Positions 16,229 through 26,288 are shown, counted from the first letter of the stretch. The stretch is DNA of 34,350 nucleotides from Methanobacteriota archaeon (GCA_002726395.1 PBTA01000007.1:1-34350), one strand, 5' to 3'. Translations and numbers: made by a program. The notes: a model not told the origin generated them from the sequence alone.

Positions 16229-16600
16229 TTATGATGGATCTGGAATACCCGTAGCAAATGAAGCGCCTGTAAATGAGTTTCCGTTAGTGACAGACTGAGA
16301 AGCTGATAAGCTGCCAGTGACAAGCAATCTGCTATTATTTGTATCGCTGATGGAATAGTGAGTAGCAGTGCCAGTGCCTGTAATACTTCCATCTGTGATT
16401 GCCGCAAAAACAACCTCACGCCCACCGCCAGATCTGTCAGAAGGTGCAGCGCCAGAAAGTGATGTAGAGTTTCCTAGTGTGTAAGTAGAAGTAGCTTCAG
16501 CATATGTAGTCGGCTCTTGACTACACACGTCTATTCTATTTGCTTCTGTGTCTAGGGTTGTGAGACCAGAGTCTAGCACTCTGTCATTTAATGTAGCCAT
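16229..16600 (-). CDS. Phage structural protein of unknown function
   Basis: MATLNDRVLDSGLTTLDTEANRIDVCSQEPTTYAEA...; fibre cluster position. Confidence 0.6.
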   Translation of the reverse strand: MATLNDRVLDSGLTTLDTEANRIDVCSQEPTTYAEATSTYTLGNSTSLSGAAPSDRSGGGREVVFAAITDGSITGTGTATHYSISDTNNSRLLVTGSLSASQSVTNGNSFTGASFATGIPDPS

Positions 16601-16627
16601 TTTTAAGATCTCCTTATTTGGTTGGCA

Positions 16628-17041
16628 TTATGGCAAGGTAGGCCATACGGGGTTGAGAGGATCAAAGCCGTCAGCTTGCGGCATATCCCTCAAAATCTGT
16701 CTTAGTGTGCGATAATTTTGTTTGTCAGTTTCAGATAACGGACTGTCAGCCGCTTGTGTCCAATCGGTTGCTGCTAGTCTTTCATTCCGTTCTTGTCTGA
16801 AATTATTAAGAGCAAGGTTATCATCTGCTACCCATTGCTCAGTATCTGCATTAAAGGTTACAGGGTAATCAGGTTTAACAGGGTATTCTTTTAATTGATT
16901 GTTTTTGACGTAGTAATATTCATCTGTAAATTTACCTTCAACATATGACTCGCCTTCATTTACATTTAAATCAAGTGTTTCCTCAGAACAATTTAAAATG
17001 GAAATAATTTTTTCTGAATTGTAAATAGTATAACAATTCAT
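16628..17041 (-). CDS. Phage tail assembly chaperone-like protein
   Basis: C-terminus RQERNERLAATDWTQAADSPLSETDKQNYRTLRQILRDMP matches the tail-fibre assembly chaperone pattern. Confidence 0.6.
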   Translation of the reverse strand: MNCYTIYNSEKIISILNCSEETLDLNVNEGESYVEGKFTDEYYYVKNNQLKEYPVKPDYPVTFNADTEQWVADDNLALNNFRQERNERLAATDWTQAADSPLSETDKQNYRTLRQILRDMPQADGFDPLNPVWPTLP

Positions 17042-20000
17042 TTCTTAAGTTCCAAATATGAGATTGTTGGATATAGAAACCTAGTCCATGATGTATTGCC
17101 GCCAGTATTTTGTACTGTAAGTGTATAGGTGATAGTAGAAGCACTTGTATTATTATCTAAAGCTTGCAAAGTAAATGATGGAGCATTGAAGTGTCCTACC
17201 ATAGCTCCACTTAACCCTGCTATACTTGTTCCATTTTTTCTTAAATTATAATTAAACTTACGATACTCACCTGACGCTGTTACATAATTATTATTCCTAT
17301 GCGTTGCAAATAGATTAGCAACAACTTGTGCGCTTGCTCCTGTGTTAGATACAGTCAATGTTACAAGTGTTTTGAGAGCAGTATCGGTAAATTGAACATC
17401 CGTCAGTGATGATCCAGTTGCCATTTGAGGAAACGTAACAACATTATTACCAATCTTTGCAGTAGTAATACTTGCATCTGTAATACTTGCTGCACCAATA
17501 ATTCCTTGATCTATTTGTGCAGAATTTGTAATAATACCTGCTGTAGCTAAAAGTCCTCCTGTTATTGTATTAGCTACTATTTTGTTACCAGTAATTGAAT
17601 TTGCTGCTATTTCATTTGCGCCAACAGCATTGGCACTAATTTTATTTGCTGTAACACTATTATCAGCAAGTTTAAGTTCTGTTATGAGACTATTAGGTAT
17701 TTGTCCTATAGCAATTGAGCCACTTAATCCTGAGAAAGATGTTGCACCTGCGGTATTTGCTGCCCACGAAGACCCATTCCAAGCATACAAAACATTATCG
17801 CTTGTTAAATATACGTTCTGCCCAACAAAATCCCCACTGGAAGGTAACGATGAAACAGGTTGTATCATATCTAAACCTGCATCAATAAATATTTGTCTTA
17901 TGCCATTTTCAAAATCAGGATCATCCAGATAAGTTGTTGTTGCTGATACTCCTGTCGTAAAAGCAGATTTATTCCCAGTATAATCTACTGATTTTAAAAA
18001 ATAATATTTTGTTTGATTTAATCCAAGATTTGTTCTTGTAAATGTATCGCCACCTGAAACACCAACTTTTGTTGCACCAGTTGAACTATTGGTACTATTT
18101 TCATAAATCTCTACAAAATTCAAATCTGAGTCAGTTGGATTAGTCCAATTTATAGTAATAAACTTAAATCCACCTGTAGCAGATATAGCAGTTGGTAGGG
18201 CTGGAGCAGTTGTATCACCACCGCCTGTAAAAGTTGCTGTAACAAATGAGCCTTTAATGCCCTGTACGGTTACAGCCCTGACCCTGAATGTATATTCTAC
18301 AGCGTCCACTAACGGACTTAGTTCAATGCTTGTTTCTGTTGTTGTTGTCGAATGATAATTACTATCGCTTGTGGCTTTGTATTCAACTTCATAATGAGAG
18401 ATGAAACTATTGCTTGGAGCAGTCCAAGAAACAATTGCACTATGAATAAAAGTACCATCACCAGCAGTACGCCCACCGCCAGAAATATTGAGAGCAGCAA
18501 TAGCAAGACTAGCGCCTACGCTTGGGAGCGTCGAATTGTTACTTAGTATTTCGCTTTCTTCTGCTGACCAACTAAAAGCAGCTGAAGATGTTTCACGAAG
18601 TGTTAAGCTTACACTTAGTTCACCGCTGGAACTATCGTTTGAAAACTTCCAACCAACTACCTCAAATTCTTTTGCACTCCATCCGTAACGGCTATTGGTT
18701 ATTCCTACAACGTCACCAACTTGAACGTTAAAAGCATCTAACCCAAAATCCGCTGAAACGGTCATGCTTTCACGCGCTCTAAACAAAGTCATCTTGGCTA
18801 ATCTTTGAGCCATAGCGCTAGACGTTGTGTAGGGTAGGGCTAAGTCAACAGCGCTTTCTACACCAGCATCATTTGTAATAAAGGTTGAGCTTCTTATTTC
18901 TGGATAATCAGTGCGTATATAATCGTCAGCAGCAGAATTAAACATTCCGCGAACAATGTTAAAGCTATCGCGTCTGCTAGGTTTTGTTTCAACGCTAATC
19001 CCAGATCTAAAATCATCTAGGGTAAAAGTTTTAACAGCTGCTGTGTATTCTCCTACTTTTAATTGCCAGTTACCCTGACCCCAAAATAATGTAGCAGCGC
19101 AAGAAGTCATCATATCTGCTAGAATATCAGACGGGCTTCTGTCTAAACTTACAACACCGTTTAGCTCATAGCGCTTTTCAGTGCCGCCACCAGATAAGGT
19201 AACAGTTTCATCACAGGCATTAGCAGCTGCTGAGAAAGTTGTATCAAGAGTGACGCCTGTATTATCTACACCATAAGAGCTAGTGAGATAATCACGAATA
19301 CATAGAGCCGCATTTGCTGAGAAAGCAGTGCTAGAATTTCTGGGATCATAAACCTTTTTGCCCTCAACTATTGCAGTGAATAAAGGTATTCCCTCAGCAA
19401 AAACATTTTGATCATACTCCATGCGAACATAGAGACAAGCAATCCCTTCACCTTTAAAATTTGTATCTTGACCAGCGCTAGGAGCAACCCCGTCTATTTT
19501 CCATTCTGGGGGATCTGTAATAGCGTTTAGTGTGCTGTAAACATTTTGGTTATCAGCGCCTGTAAACTTGCGAATATATATCTTAGCGTTACTGTCTGCG
19601 TCTTTCCACCTCGCATCAGAAACAAAATAATCTGAGCCAATTGTTACAGTTGCGTCATTGATATAAACAGAGCCAATGCCATTAACTTCATGTCCACCCA
19701 AAACAATTATTTGGTGCAGAAATTTATTAGTATCACCTGTACTTTCAACGTAAGATACTACACCGCCTTTACGGATTGTACCGTATATAATTTCTTGTGG
19801 CGCTGTTGCTGTTCTAGTATTTGCAATTAATCCCTGACTTGTGCCGAAAGCTCCAAAATCAGGAGTTGGAGTAAGTGCTTTAATAGCCCAAGTAGTAACT
19901 GCTGATATTGCTATATAGCTTATAGCTTTACTTATAAATATTTGAGTAGCTGTTGCGCTGGCTAATATATTCCCACCGAACAGTATAAAAGGATCTCTAG

Positions 20001-20070
20001 GTATTCTCTCCCAGCTGTTAAGGCTGACCAATCTGTAATTGTAAAGACTGTCTTTCACTCTAGCACCCAA
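17038..20070 (-). CDS. Tail tip/host specificity protein (J-like) with fibronectin type III domains
   Basis: 1010 aa; HQIIVLGGHEVNGIGSVYIND, SPSDILADMMTSCAATLFWGQGNWQLKVG, two FN3-like regions and C-terminal ADNSVTANKISANAVGANEI repeats. Confidence 0.75.
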   Translation of the reverse strand: MGARVKDSLYNYRLVSLNSWERIPRDPFILFGGNILASATATQIFISKAISYIAISAVTTWAIKALTPTPDFGAFGTSQGLIANTRTATAPQEIIYGTIRKGGVVSYVESTGDTNKFLHQIIVLGGHEVNGIGSVYINDATVTIGSDYFVSDARWKDADSNAKIYIRKFTGADNQNVYSTLNAITDPPEWKIDGVAPSAGQDTNFKGEGIACLYVRMEYDQNVFAEGIPLFTAIVEGKKVYDPRNSSTAFSANAALCIRDYLTSSYGVDNTGVTLDTTFSAAANACDETVTLSGGGTEKRYELNGVVSLDRSPSDILADMMTSCAATLFWGQGNWQLKVGEYTAAVKTFTLDDFRSGISVETKPSRRDSFNIVRGMFNSAADDYIRTDYPEIRSSTFITNDAGVESAVDLALPYTTSSAMAQRLAKMTLFRARESMTVSADFGLDAFNVQVGDVVGITNSRYGWSAKEFEVVGWKFSNDSSSGELSVSLTLRETSSAAFSWSAEESEILSNNSTLPSVGASLAIAALNISGGGRTAGDGTFIHSAIVSWTAPSNSFISHYEVEYKATSDSNYHSTTTTETSIELSPLVDAVEYTFRVRAVTVQGIKGSFVTATFTGGGDTTAPALPTAISATGGFKFITINWTNPTDSDLNFVEIYENSTNSSTGATKVGVSGGDTFTRTNLGLNQTKYYFLKSVDYTGNKSAFTTGVSATTTYLDDPDFENGIRQIFIDAGLDMIQPVSSLPSSGDFVGQNVYLTSDNVLYAWNGSSWAANTAGATSFSGLSGSIAIGQIPNSLITELKLADNSVTANKISANAVGANEIAANSITGNKIVANTITGGLLATAGIITNSAQIDQGIIGAASITDASITTAKIGNNVVTFPQMATGSSLTDVQFTDTALKTLVTLTVSNTGASAQVVANLFATHRNNNYVTASGEYRKFNYNLRKNGTSIAGLSGAMVGHFNAPSFTLQALDNNTSASTITYTLTVQNTGGNTSWTRFLYPTISYLELKK

Positions 20071-20474
20071 CCACTTGTAATTGTTTCTATCGGTAGAGCT
20101 TCCAAAGACTGCTTTCCTAAAAAGACAGCGCTGCTCCCTATGCTTATTCCAAGAGCATCATTTATTACCCAACGTCTAGCAGCCTTAGTTGTAACTAGAC
20201 TCCCTCTAGGTGGTACTCCGTCAACTCTTGTCAGCTTTGTTTTTAGAGCTTCATAAAGTGTATTTGCTCCAAACCGTTTTCTGAGTTTTTCCCGACTTAA
20301 ATACATTCCGTTTTCTGTATATTTACACAGCCAATCATCAGCGTAACCAATGCCATACATTGCGCGAAAACAGTTGTTAGTAAAAATAAAGCAATCGTTT
20401 GTATGCCATTGAAAACCGTAGTCTCTATTTGCTCTTATATAATCGTTAAGAGCATCAAGATTAGGTTGCTTCAT
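20055..20474 (-). CDS. NlpC/P60-like tail tip assembly protein (DUF6950-like); ORF track start 20537 is probably too early
   Basis: MKQPNLDALNDYIRANRDYGFQWHTNDCFIFTNNCFRAMYG...; ATG at 20474 gives a short overlap with the upstream gene. Confidence 0.5.
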   Translation of the reverse strand: MKQPNLDALNDYIRANRDYGFQWHTNDCFIFTNNCFRAMYGIGYADDWLCKYTENGMYLSREKLRKRFGANTLYEALKTKLTRVDGVPPRGSLVTTKAARRWVINDALGISIGSSAVFLGKQSLEALPIETITSGWVLE

Positions 20475-21048
20475 CACCAGCTTGAACTTCCCGACCCCAA
20501 ACAATTGACTTATCTTGAAGACCAGAAACCCAATCAAAAAAACTATCAGATCCTGACAGACCTTTAGACGTTCTTACAGCCTTGTGACTTTCGCTTGTGT
20601 AGCGTCTGATGTTGGGGCGCTCTAAAGTAATTAATCTATTTTCAACCGTCAGCTTGATTGTTGCGCTTTCAGCTTCATCCAGAATAGTCATTTGATCCAT
20701 GTAGCCGCTAAAGACTTCAACTACATCACTAACCCCGTTTAGACCCCAGTAAATTGTTACAAGTCTACCCTGGTACTCTTCAGTCAAAGCGTAAGTCAAA
20801 ACTGTGTTTGCTAAACCGGACAGAGTTATTGTCGTTCCTCTAGCTGATAAATCACCAGCCTCTTCTAATCCCTCAATAGAAAGCAGAGTACCCGTTCCAG
20901 TATAGGTTGCAGAGCTTATAGTTTTATCACCGTAGCCCGTCCATAATTTCAAAGCACCGGATTGAAAAGCCAAATCTACAGCGTAGAACGGTTCAATTTC
21001 AGCGTTTGATAGAGCTGATAAAATCGCGCTCGGAACTGCTCTAGTCAT
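20461..21048 (-). CDS. DUF2163-like tail protein
   Basis: IEPFYAVDLAFQSGALKLWTGYGDKT...GTLLSIEGLEEAGDLSARGTTITLSGL; position before NlpC/P60-like. Confidence 0.6.
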   Translation of the reverse strand: MTRAVPSAILSALSNAEIEPFYAVDLAFQSGALKLWTGYGDKTISSATYTGTGTLLSIEGLEEAGDLSARGTTITLSGLANTVLTYALTEEYQGRLVTIYWGLNGVSDVVEVFSGYMDQMTILDEAESATIKLTVENRLITLERPNIRRYTSESHKAVRTSKGLSGSDSFFDWVSGLQDKSIVWGREVQAGDEAT

Positions 21049-21644
21049 ACTGCTTCCATAGCTCCAAAACTAATCCCATAAACTGCTAATTGATCTACAC
21101 TGTATGCAGTCTCATTACTGCTTAGTCTGAATAAGCCATTAGCGCTTGTAAGATCAGCTGAGACTGATGAACGAGCTTTTCTAAGACTAGGCCATATTTC
21201 TAGATCTGCTGCGCTGCCAGTGCCTGTATAGTCCTCTAATACTTTATGCAACGTCGAGTCAGAGCCAGCGCCAAAGCCAATAAAGTCACCAGCCTTTAAT
21301 GTCTGACCAGACGTTACAACCGTACTAACTGTATTATCTCCAGCTGACCCCGATACTGTAGCAGCTGTCGCTGTGCCTTGTATGCTGTGCGATATAGGAT
21401 CACTCAGTAGAAATGTTCCATGCTGACCCCTTAGACTGATTAGCCACGCCACCCATTTTTCAGCTGTATCTCTCCGCATTGGTTTTAGACTTACATCTAC
21501 TGACCACATTTGACCGCTGTAAGTGTGTGTCTGCCCATGAAAAGAAAACGGACTACGTGAATATGCAACAGAATTTATTGCCCTAAAGTCTATGGATCTG
21601 ATTGTTGTGTAATCAGGTAAGCTTAGAGGATATGTTATCGCCAT
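21045..21644 (-). CDS. Distal tail-type/minor tail protein
   Basis: YSGQMWSVDVSLKPMRRDTAEKWVAWLISLRGQHGTFLLSDP; located between tape measure and DUF2163-like. Confidence 0.6.
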   Translation of the reverse strand: MAITYPLSLPDYTTIRSIDFRAINSVAYSRSPFSFHGQTHTYSGQMWSVDVSLKPMRRDTAEKWVAWLISLRGQHGTFLLSDPISHSIQGTATAATVSGSAGDNTVSTVVTSGQTLKAGDFIGFGAGSDSTLHKVLEDYTGTGSAADLEIWPSLRKARSSVSADLTSANGLFRLSSNETAYSVDQLAVYGISFGAMEAV

Positions 21645-23308
21645 TAGCTAAAAGCCCGTCCAAAACTCCCACCTCTACGCTTGCTGTCAACAACAGCTGC
21701 TTTCGCACTTTCTGCGATTTGAGGTAACATTGTTTTTATTTCGTTTCTGACCGTCTGTTGTACGCCAGTAGTGACGTTAATGGTTTGATTGATTGTCACC
21801 CCATCGCCACCGCTTATCGCGCTCTGTGCTTGCCCAACAGACAGCACACGCCCAGCTGTTGACGGTACAAAGATTTCTCTGCCATGCTCACCGACTACAG
21901 ACGGTTGACCAGCTTGCAGATAATTACCACCAGCTGAAGCAGTTGTAGGAACGCTAGCACTGAAATTAGGTACTGGTGTTCCTATCCCTAGAAAACTCAT
22001 TGTAGCATTTACTAAGCGCTGTACTACTAAGATCCTGTATAGCTCTCTTATGATTGCTTGGGCTGAAGATTTCAAAGTATCTTTAAAACTTTTTGATCCT
22101 TCAATTGCGCTCATAAAAACATCTTCAAAAGCAGATTCTAAAGTAGAGGCCATAGAGTCTAGATCTTCTAGAGTTTTGTTCATTATCTTTAATTCAGCGG
22201 TAGCTTTCTTAACGTCTTTTGGATCTATTGGTGAAAAGCCTGTACCTTTGCTATTTCTTGCTTTTTCCATTTTCATAATTAATTGTGTTCGCGCTTCTTC
22301 TTGGTCTAGCAATTTCATTCTTTCATCTTGAACACCAGCAAGCTTTATTTCCGCGACAACTAGATTATCTATCATAATTTGCTTTTTCTTATTGAAATTT
22401 TCTTCAGTATCAAAAGCAGCTTTTTTAAATTTCTCAATCGCCTGACGTTTTTTTAAAACTTTTTCCTCTAACTTAATTTGTTGTTCGTACAGTGAATCCA
22501 TTCTTGCTTTGTCAGTCATTTGAAAAATAGCGTCAAAAGCTTCTAGCGCTGTCAAAGCAAACTTTGAAAACTGCTTACCCATAGCGTCCAGAATTTCATC
22601 CATGCGCCTACGCATTTCAACTCCAGCTAATACTGTATCATTAGATAATACTAGCCCAAGCTCTCTAGCTCTTTCTGACATTTCACCCATTGCTTTGGCG
22701 TTATCTTGAAACAACGGAACAAGTAATGTTGCATCACTAGCAAGCGCTTCCATAAAGAATGTCATTTCTTGCTGGTTTACGTTTGCATCTTCTAAAGCTT
22801 TTACATAAAGCGCTAGACCTTCATCTGAACTTAGCCCCTTAAAAGCGTCAGCAGTCAGCCCAACTTTAGGAGCGATCTGCTCAAAGAAGTCTACAGCGCC
22901 ACCACCGCCAGTTTGGAAAAAGTCAGCAAACTTGTCGTTTGTGTCTTTAAGTATGTCTGCAAGTTTCTCCTGAGAAACGCCAAAGTTTGCAGCTGCAAAA
23001 GACATTTCTTGAAAGCGCTCAACACTCACACCAGCAAGAGTTGAAAGATTAGTAATCTCTTTTGAAGCTTGTGTGGCGTTATCAATCATTCTTTGAAAGC
23101 CAACACTTATAGCACCAACCGATAACAAGCCGCCAAGCTTACCAGCAGAGATACTAAGCTTATCCATAGCTTTAGTTGTTTGGTTTAAATTAGTCTTAGA
23201 CTTATGTGCAAATCTTTGGATCTTTTTATTTGCACGATCCATAGCCTTATTAAATTCACGATCTTTTGCAGAAAGTATAATGTTTAATTCTTCTGCACTA
23301 ATCGCCAT
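21644..23308 (-). CDS. Tape measure protein
   Basis: 554 aa, helical, follows the G/GT chaperones; C-terminal GGNYLQAGQPSVVGEHGREIFVPSTAGRVL is typical of lambda-type tape measures. Confidence 0.85.
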   Translation of the reverse strand: MAISAEELNIILSAKDREFNKAMDRANKKIQRFAHKSKTNLNQTTKAMDKLSISAGKLGGLLSVGAISVGFQRMIDNATQASKEITNLSTLAGVSVERFQEMSFAAANFGVSQEKLADILKDTNDKFADFFQTGGGGAVDFFEQIAPKVGLTADAFKGLSSDEGLALYVKALEDANVNQQEMTFFMEALASDATLLVPLFQDNAKAMGEMSERARELGLVLSNDTVLAGVEMRRRMDEILDAMGKQFSKFALTALEAFDAIFQMTDKARMDSLYEQQIKLEEKVLKKRQAIEKFKKAAFDTEENFNKKKQIMIDNLVVAEIKLAGVQDERMKLLDQEEARTQLIMKMEKARNSKGTGFSPIDPKDVKKATAELKIMNKTLEDLDSMASTLESAFEDVFMSAIEGSKSFKDTLKSSAQAIIRELYRILVVQRLVNATMSFLGIGTPVPNFSASVPTTASAGGNYLQAGQPSVVGEHGREIFVPSTAGRVLSVGQAQSAISGGDGVTINQTINVTTGVQQTVRNEIKTMLPQIAESAKAAVVDSKRRGGSFGRAFS

Positions 23309-23868
23309 TTATCCGTACTTCCTTGCTAGTTCTTTTGCCTCTTCTAGAGAAGGTGCATTTTTGCCAGCCCTGTTTGGGCTATGCGCTTTTTGCCAACCAT
23401 CGAAAACAATAAAAACATCTTTTGGGATCATGTTCCTAATTTCGTCAGGCTTTAATCCAGCTACTATTCCGTTTGCTATTATTTTACGGACTTCAAGCCT
23501 TGTTTGCTTTTGCGTGTAACTTTTTTTTTAGGCTCTGAGGCAAATGCGTCAGGCATAAACGCAATACCTAAAACAGCCTGAGCAATTTGGTAGAGCCGCA
23601 AATAATCAGCTGGGGAGCAATCTTCAATTATTGCATCAGCTTCTTGATCTTTTAAACCACCACCAACTAAGCCTAATGCTAAAAGATCTTTTATTTCTGT
23701 TGAAGTTGGTTTGCTACTGCGCTCAAAAAAGCTATCCCAAAATTCAAAAACGCCTCTATGCTTATCCTCAAATCTTTCGATCTCTTTAATTCTCAGAACA
23801 AACGTGTAGCTAATGCCGCCAAGCTCCTCAACTAAACCCCCTCTAGGGGCTTCAGCGGTAATAGCCAT
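23309..23868 (-). CDS. Tail assembly chaperone GT fusion (186 aa), made by -1 frameshift
   Basis: AAAAAAAAA at 23529-23521; the -1 frame reads SYTQKQTRLEVRKIIANGIVAGLKPDEIRNMIPKDVFIVFDGWQKAHSPNRAGKNAPSLEEAKELARKYG* and ends directly before the tape measure ATG. Confidence 0.8.
23479..23868 (-). CDS. Tail assembly chaperone G
   Basis: 129 aa; position between the major tail protein and tape measure; frameshift site near its 3' end. Confidence 0.8.
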   Translation of the reverse strand: MAITAEAPRGGLVEELGGISYTFVLRIKEIERFEDKHRGVFEFWDSFFERSSKPTSTEIKDLLALGLVGGGLKDQEADAIIEDCSPADYLRLYQIAQAVLGIAFMPDAFASEPKKKVTRKSKQGLKSVK

Positions 23869-24293
23869 TATGCAGCAGTAAACGTTACAGCACCGTTACT
23901 TTCAAGACTTGTTGAGAACGTAACTCCACCTTCTGTTTCTCCACCAAACTCCAAAGACGTTACTCTAAAGTTCCCAGCATATGTTCCGAAATCTGGTATA
24001 AGAATTTGACAATTCATTGCTGGATCAGATTGCATTGCTACAGTGTTTAATCTAGCCTCAGCTGTCTCATCTAGAAAAACTCCATCAGCAGATAAGCTTA
24101 CAGACTTCAGCCCGTTTAAGCTGCTTGCAAACAAAGCACCAGCTGGCGAACTTGCGTCAGGGGTTGTTACATCAATTGCACTGTTATTGATTGTAATTGT
24201 CTTAGAGTTTAGTCCAGCTAAAGAAGTAAAAACTTCTGAGCCGCCACCGTCACCGACTTTCAATAATAGTGCTCTACCTAGTTGTTTAGCCAT
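23868..24293 (-). CDS. Major tail tube protein
   Basis: MAKQLGRALLLKVGDGGGSEVFTSLAGLNSKTITINNSAIDVTT...; matches the phage tail tube/TP901-1-like pattern. Confidence 0.8.
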   Translation of the reverse strand: MAKQLGRALLLKVGDGGGSEVFTSLAGLNSKTITINNSAIDVTTPDASSPAGALFASSLNGLKSVSLSADGVFLDETAEARLNTVAMQSDPAMNCQILIPDFGTYAGNFRVTSLEFGGETEGGVTFSTSLESNGAVTFTAA

Positions 24294-24308
24294 AGTGAAA
24301 ACTCCTTA

Positions 24309-24722
24309 TCAGGCTGTTTGAATATTTGCGTTAAAAAGAATTGAGCCTTTATGCCCTCTATCATCAGTATTCTTTTCAACCATGTAATTTTCGCAACGTA
24401 GATCTATAAGATGAAAACCCGTCAGACTTACGTTTGTTTCTTGTCGATGAAGCGCTGTCCGGACAGCTTCTAAAATTCTAGTAGCTTCTACACGTCCAGT
24501 TGTTTGACTAAATGCCTCAATAAATAATGTTACCTCCGCTCCAATACTTCCGTCTGTATCGTCAGCGCGTGGAACAATGCCGCCAAACCTTATAAACGGA
24601 TAGGTGACGGGGGTAGGGGCTTCATCATAAATTCTATCAGATACAAGAGCAGTTGTAGAACTATCAGCTGCTAACCTTGTCCTTACCGCCTTTTGTAATT
24701 CCAATGCAAAACCATTACTCAT
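24309..24722 (-). CDS. Tail completion protein (DUF3168/gp17-like)
   Basis: LQKAVRTRLAADSSTTALVSDRIYDEAPTPVTYPFIRFG is typical of DUF3168. Confidence 0.75.
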   Translation of the reverse strand: MSNGFALELQKAVRTRLAADSSTTALVSDRIYDEAPTPVTYPFIRFGGIVPRADDTDGSIGAEVTLFIEAFSQTTGRVEATRILEAVRTALHRQETNVSLTGFHLIDLRCENYMVEKNTDDRGHKGSILFNANIQTA

Positions 24723-25153
24723 TTTAAACCGTTTTCTTTTGCAGCTTTGTTAATTGCACGTTTAATTTTCCGAATATGTTTTTTACCCAGCAGCAACCAA
24801 GTTGTCCTAATAAAACTATGTGGTTCAGTTTTACCTGTAGCCTTAAACTTTCCTGTTAATCTTGGCTGTCTAGTACGACTTGTGTATTGCCTACCAAACT
24901 CTACAGATAACGCTTTTATTTGATCTTTGGCTGTTGCTGGTGCAGCTTCCACAGATCCGACAAAACTATTTTTTCTAAATTCAAACTTTGCATGTATGCC
25001 TTGCCTTAGTGCTCCAGTATCACTTGGGGCAAAAGCTCTTGCTTTTGCAACACCGTCCAACGTTGAACTACGTACTGCATCGCCTATTAATTTTCGTTGC
25101 CGCCTTGGATATTTTTTAATATTTGCTGAAAGTTTTTCAAACTCAACCTTCAA
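24719..25153 (-). CDS. HK97 gp10-like tail/neck protein
   Basis: VAKARAFAPSDTGALRQGIHAKFEF...LSVEFGRQYTSRTRQPR pattern. Confidence 0.75.
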   Translation of the reverse strand: MKVEFEKLSANIKKYPRRQRKLIGDAVRSSTLDGVAKARAFAPSDTGALRQGIHAKFEFRKNSFVGSVEAAPATAKDQIKALSVEFGRQYTSRTRQPRLTGKFKATGKTEPHSFIRTTWLLLGKKHIRKIKRAINKAAKENGLK

Positions 25154-25488
25154 GCCGCCACGCCTTTTTCCAAAACAAACAATGTAATGTCATTTTTAGC
25201 AGTTGGGCTTGTTATAGACTTTATCGCCCAAGTTGTATTTCTAGCAATCACACGATCTGACAAGGTAATTGTGTTTACTGTGCTGTCTGTCCTGACGCGC
25301 ATATTTGCTTTTGCTACATCTTCAAATGCGCCTGTTTCATCGTTCATAGTACCAGAGCGCTCTACAATCTCAGCAAAACGGCTGATAAGATCTGACCAGC
25401 TGTCTTGTGTTACATTGCCAAAGTCATCAGCAGTTGCTGACATTCTTTGAAACCTGACACGATCTCTGAACAGTCCAGACCTAGCCAA
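25150..25488 (-). CDS. Head closure/head-tail adaptor
   Basis: LFRDRVRFQRMSATADDFGNVTQDSWSDLISRFAEIVERSG matches the SPP1 gp16-like adaptor pattern. Confidence 0.75.
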   Translation of the reverse strand: MARSGLFRDRVRFQRMSATADDFGNVTQDSWSDLISRFAEIVERSGTMNDETGAFEDVAKANMRVRTDSTVNTITLSDRVIARNTTWAIKSITSPTAKNDITLFVLEKGVAA

Positions 25489-26080
25489 CCCACGAACTCC
25501 GTTCCATTGCTATTAGCTGCTCAACGCCAAAAGGTAGAGTTTTGGATATTGTTCCTATAAGTTCGTTTTCACGATTTTCATAATAGTTAGCGACTAGCAT
25601 TTTTATGGCATGACGCACCGTGTCAGGCACACTTGCTGCTGTGTCACCATAACCAACAACATAGGTTATCTTTATAGCATCATCGCGCTTAAAGGTTACA
25701 GGCCAAGAATACCCAGATTTAGGGTATATTGTCTTGTAGCCTTTTGTACCGATTATATAATAATTTGACAGCGTGTCAGTTTGTAAAACGTTGTTTACGT
25801 CATAATATTCTATAGAAGTTACAGACTGAACTGGCGTAATACTTAGGTGTACTGTGGTTGCATGAAAATCAACATACTCAGCCCAGGTCTGTGTAATCAT
25901 TGCTTTACCAAGCATTCCCGTGACGTCTAAATACTTTACTGCAACATTTATCAAAGATCCAATAACTTCATCATCGTCACTATGCTCAATACGCATATGA
26001 CGTTTACACTCAGCAATAGTCACGGGATCGACTGTCGGAGCAGTAACTAACTCTAATCTATGTTGCAGAGGTAAATTCAT
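25481..26080 (-). CDS. Head-tail connector (HK97 gp6-like)
   Basis: LVTAPTVDPVTIAECKRHMRIEHSDDDEVIGSLINVAVKYLD. Confidence 0.8.
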   Translation of the reverse strand: MNLPLQHRLELVTAPTVDPVTIAECKRHMRIEHSDDDEVIGSLINVAVKYLDVTGMLGKAMITQTWAEYVDFHATTVHLSITPVQSVTSIEYYDVNNVLQTDTLSNYYIIGTKGYKTIYPKSGYSWPVTFKRDDAIKITYVVGYGDTAASVPDTVRHAIKMLVANYYENRENELIGTISKTLPFGVEQLIAMERSSWVG

Positions 26081-26082
26081 TG

Positions 26083-26277
26083 TTACTCTTTCACAGCTGT
26101 CTTTTTCTCAACAACTTGCTTTGTTGCCTTTTCTACTTTCTTCTCTTCAACAATTTCAGCTATGCCGCGCTCAACGTATCTTTGCAGAGCGTCAGGGTCA
26201 TTAATTTCGACAATATCACCAACGCTATTACTGAAACCAATACCAGCCATACTTTGAAGTAATCTTACTTTTGCCAT
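26083..26277 (-). CDS. Small head-region protein
   Basis: 64 aa; between capsid and connector. Confidence 0.5.
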   Translation of the reverse strand: MAKVRLLQSMAGIGFSNSVGDIVEINDPDALQRYVERGIAEIVEEKKVEKATKQVVEKKTAVKE

Positions 26278-26288
26278 GTTTATATTCC

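Noticed and set aside
16183-16425. 80-aa minus-strand ORF MGVRLFLRQSQMEVLQ...
   Set aside because: Out-of-frame overlap with the better supported 16229-16600 ORF; the gap to the next gene is better explained by the 46-aa ORF at 16077-16217.
23521-23529. A9/T9 homopolymer as a simple sequencing error joining two genes
   Set aside because: The zero frame, the -1 frame and the gene context all fit conserved G/GT frameshifting, so a programmed site is more likely, although resequencing would settle it.
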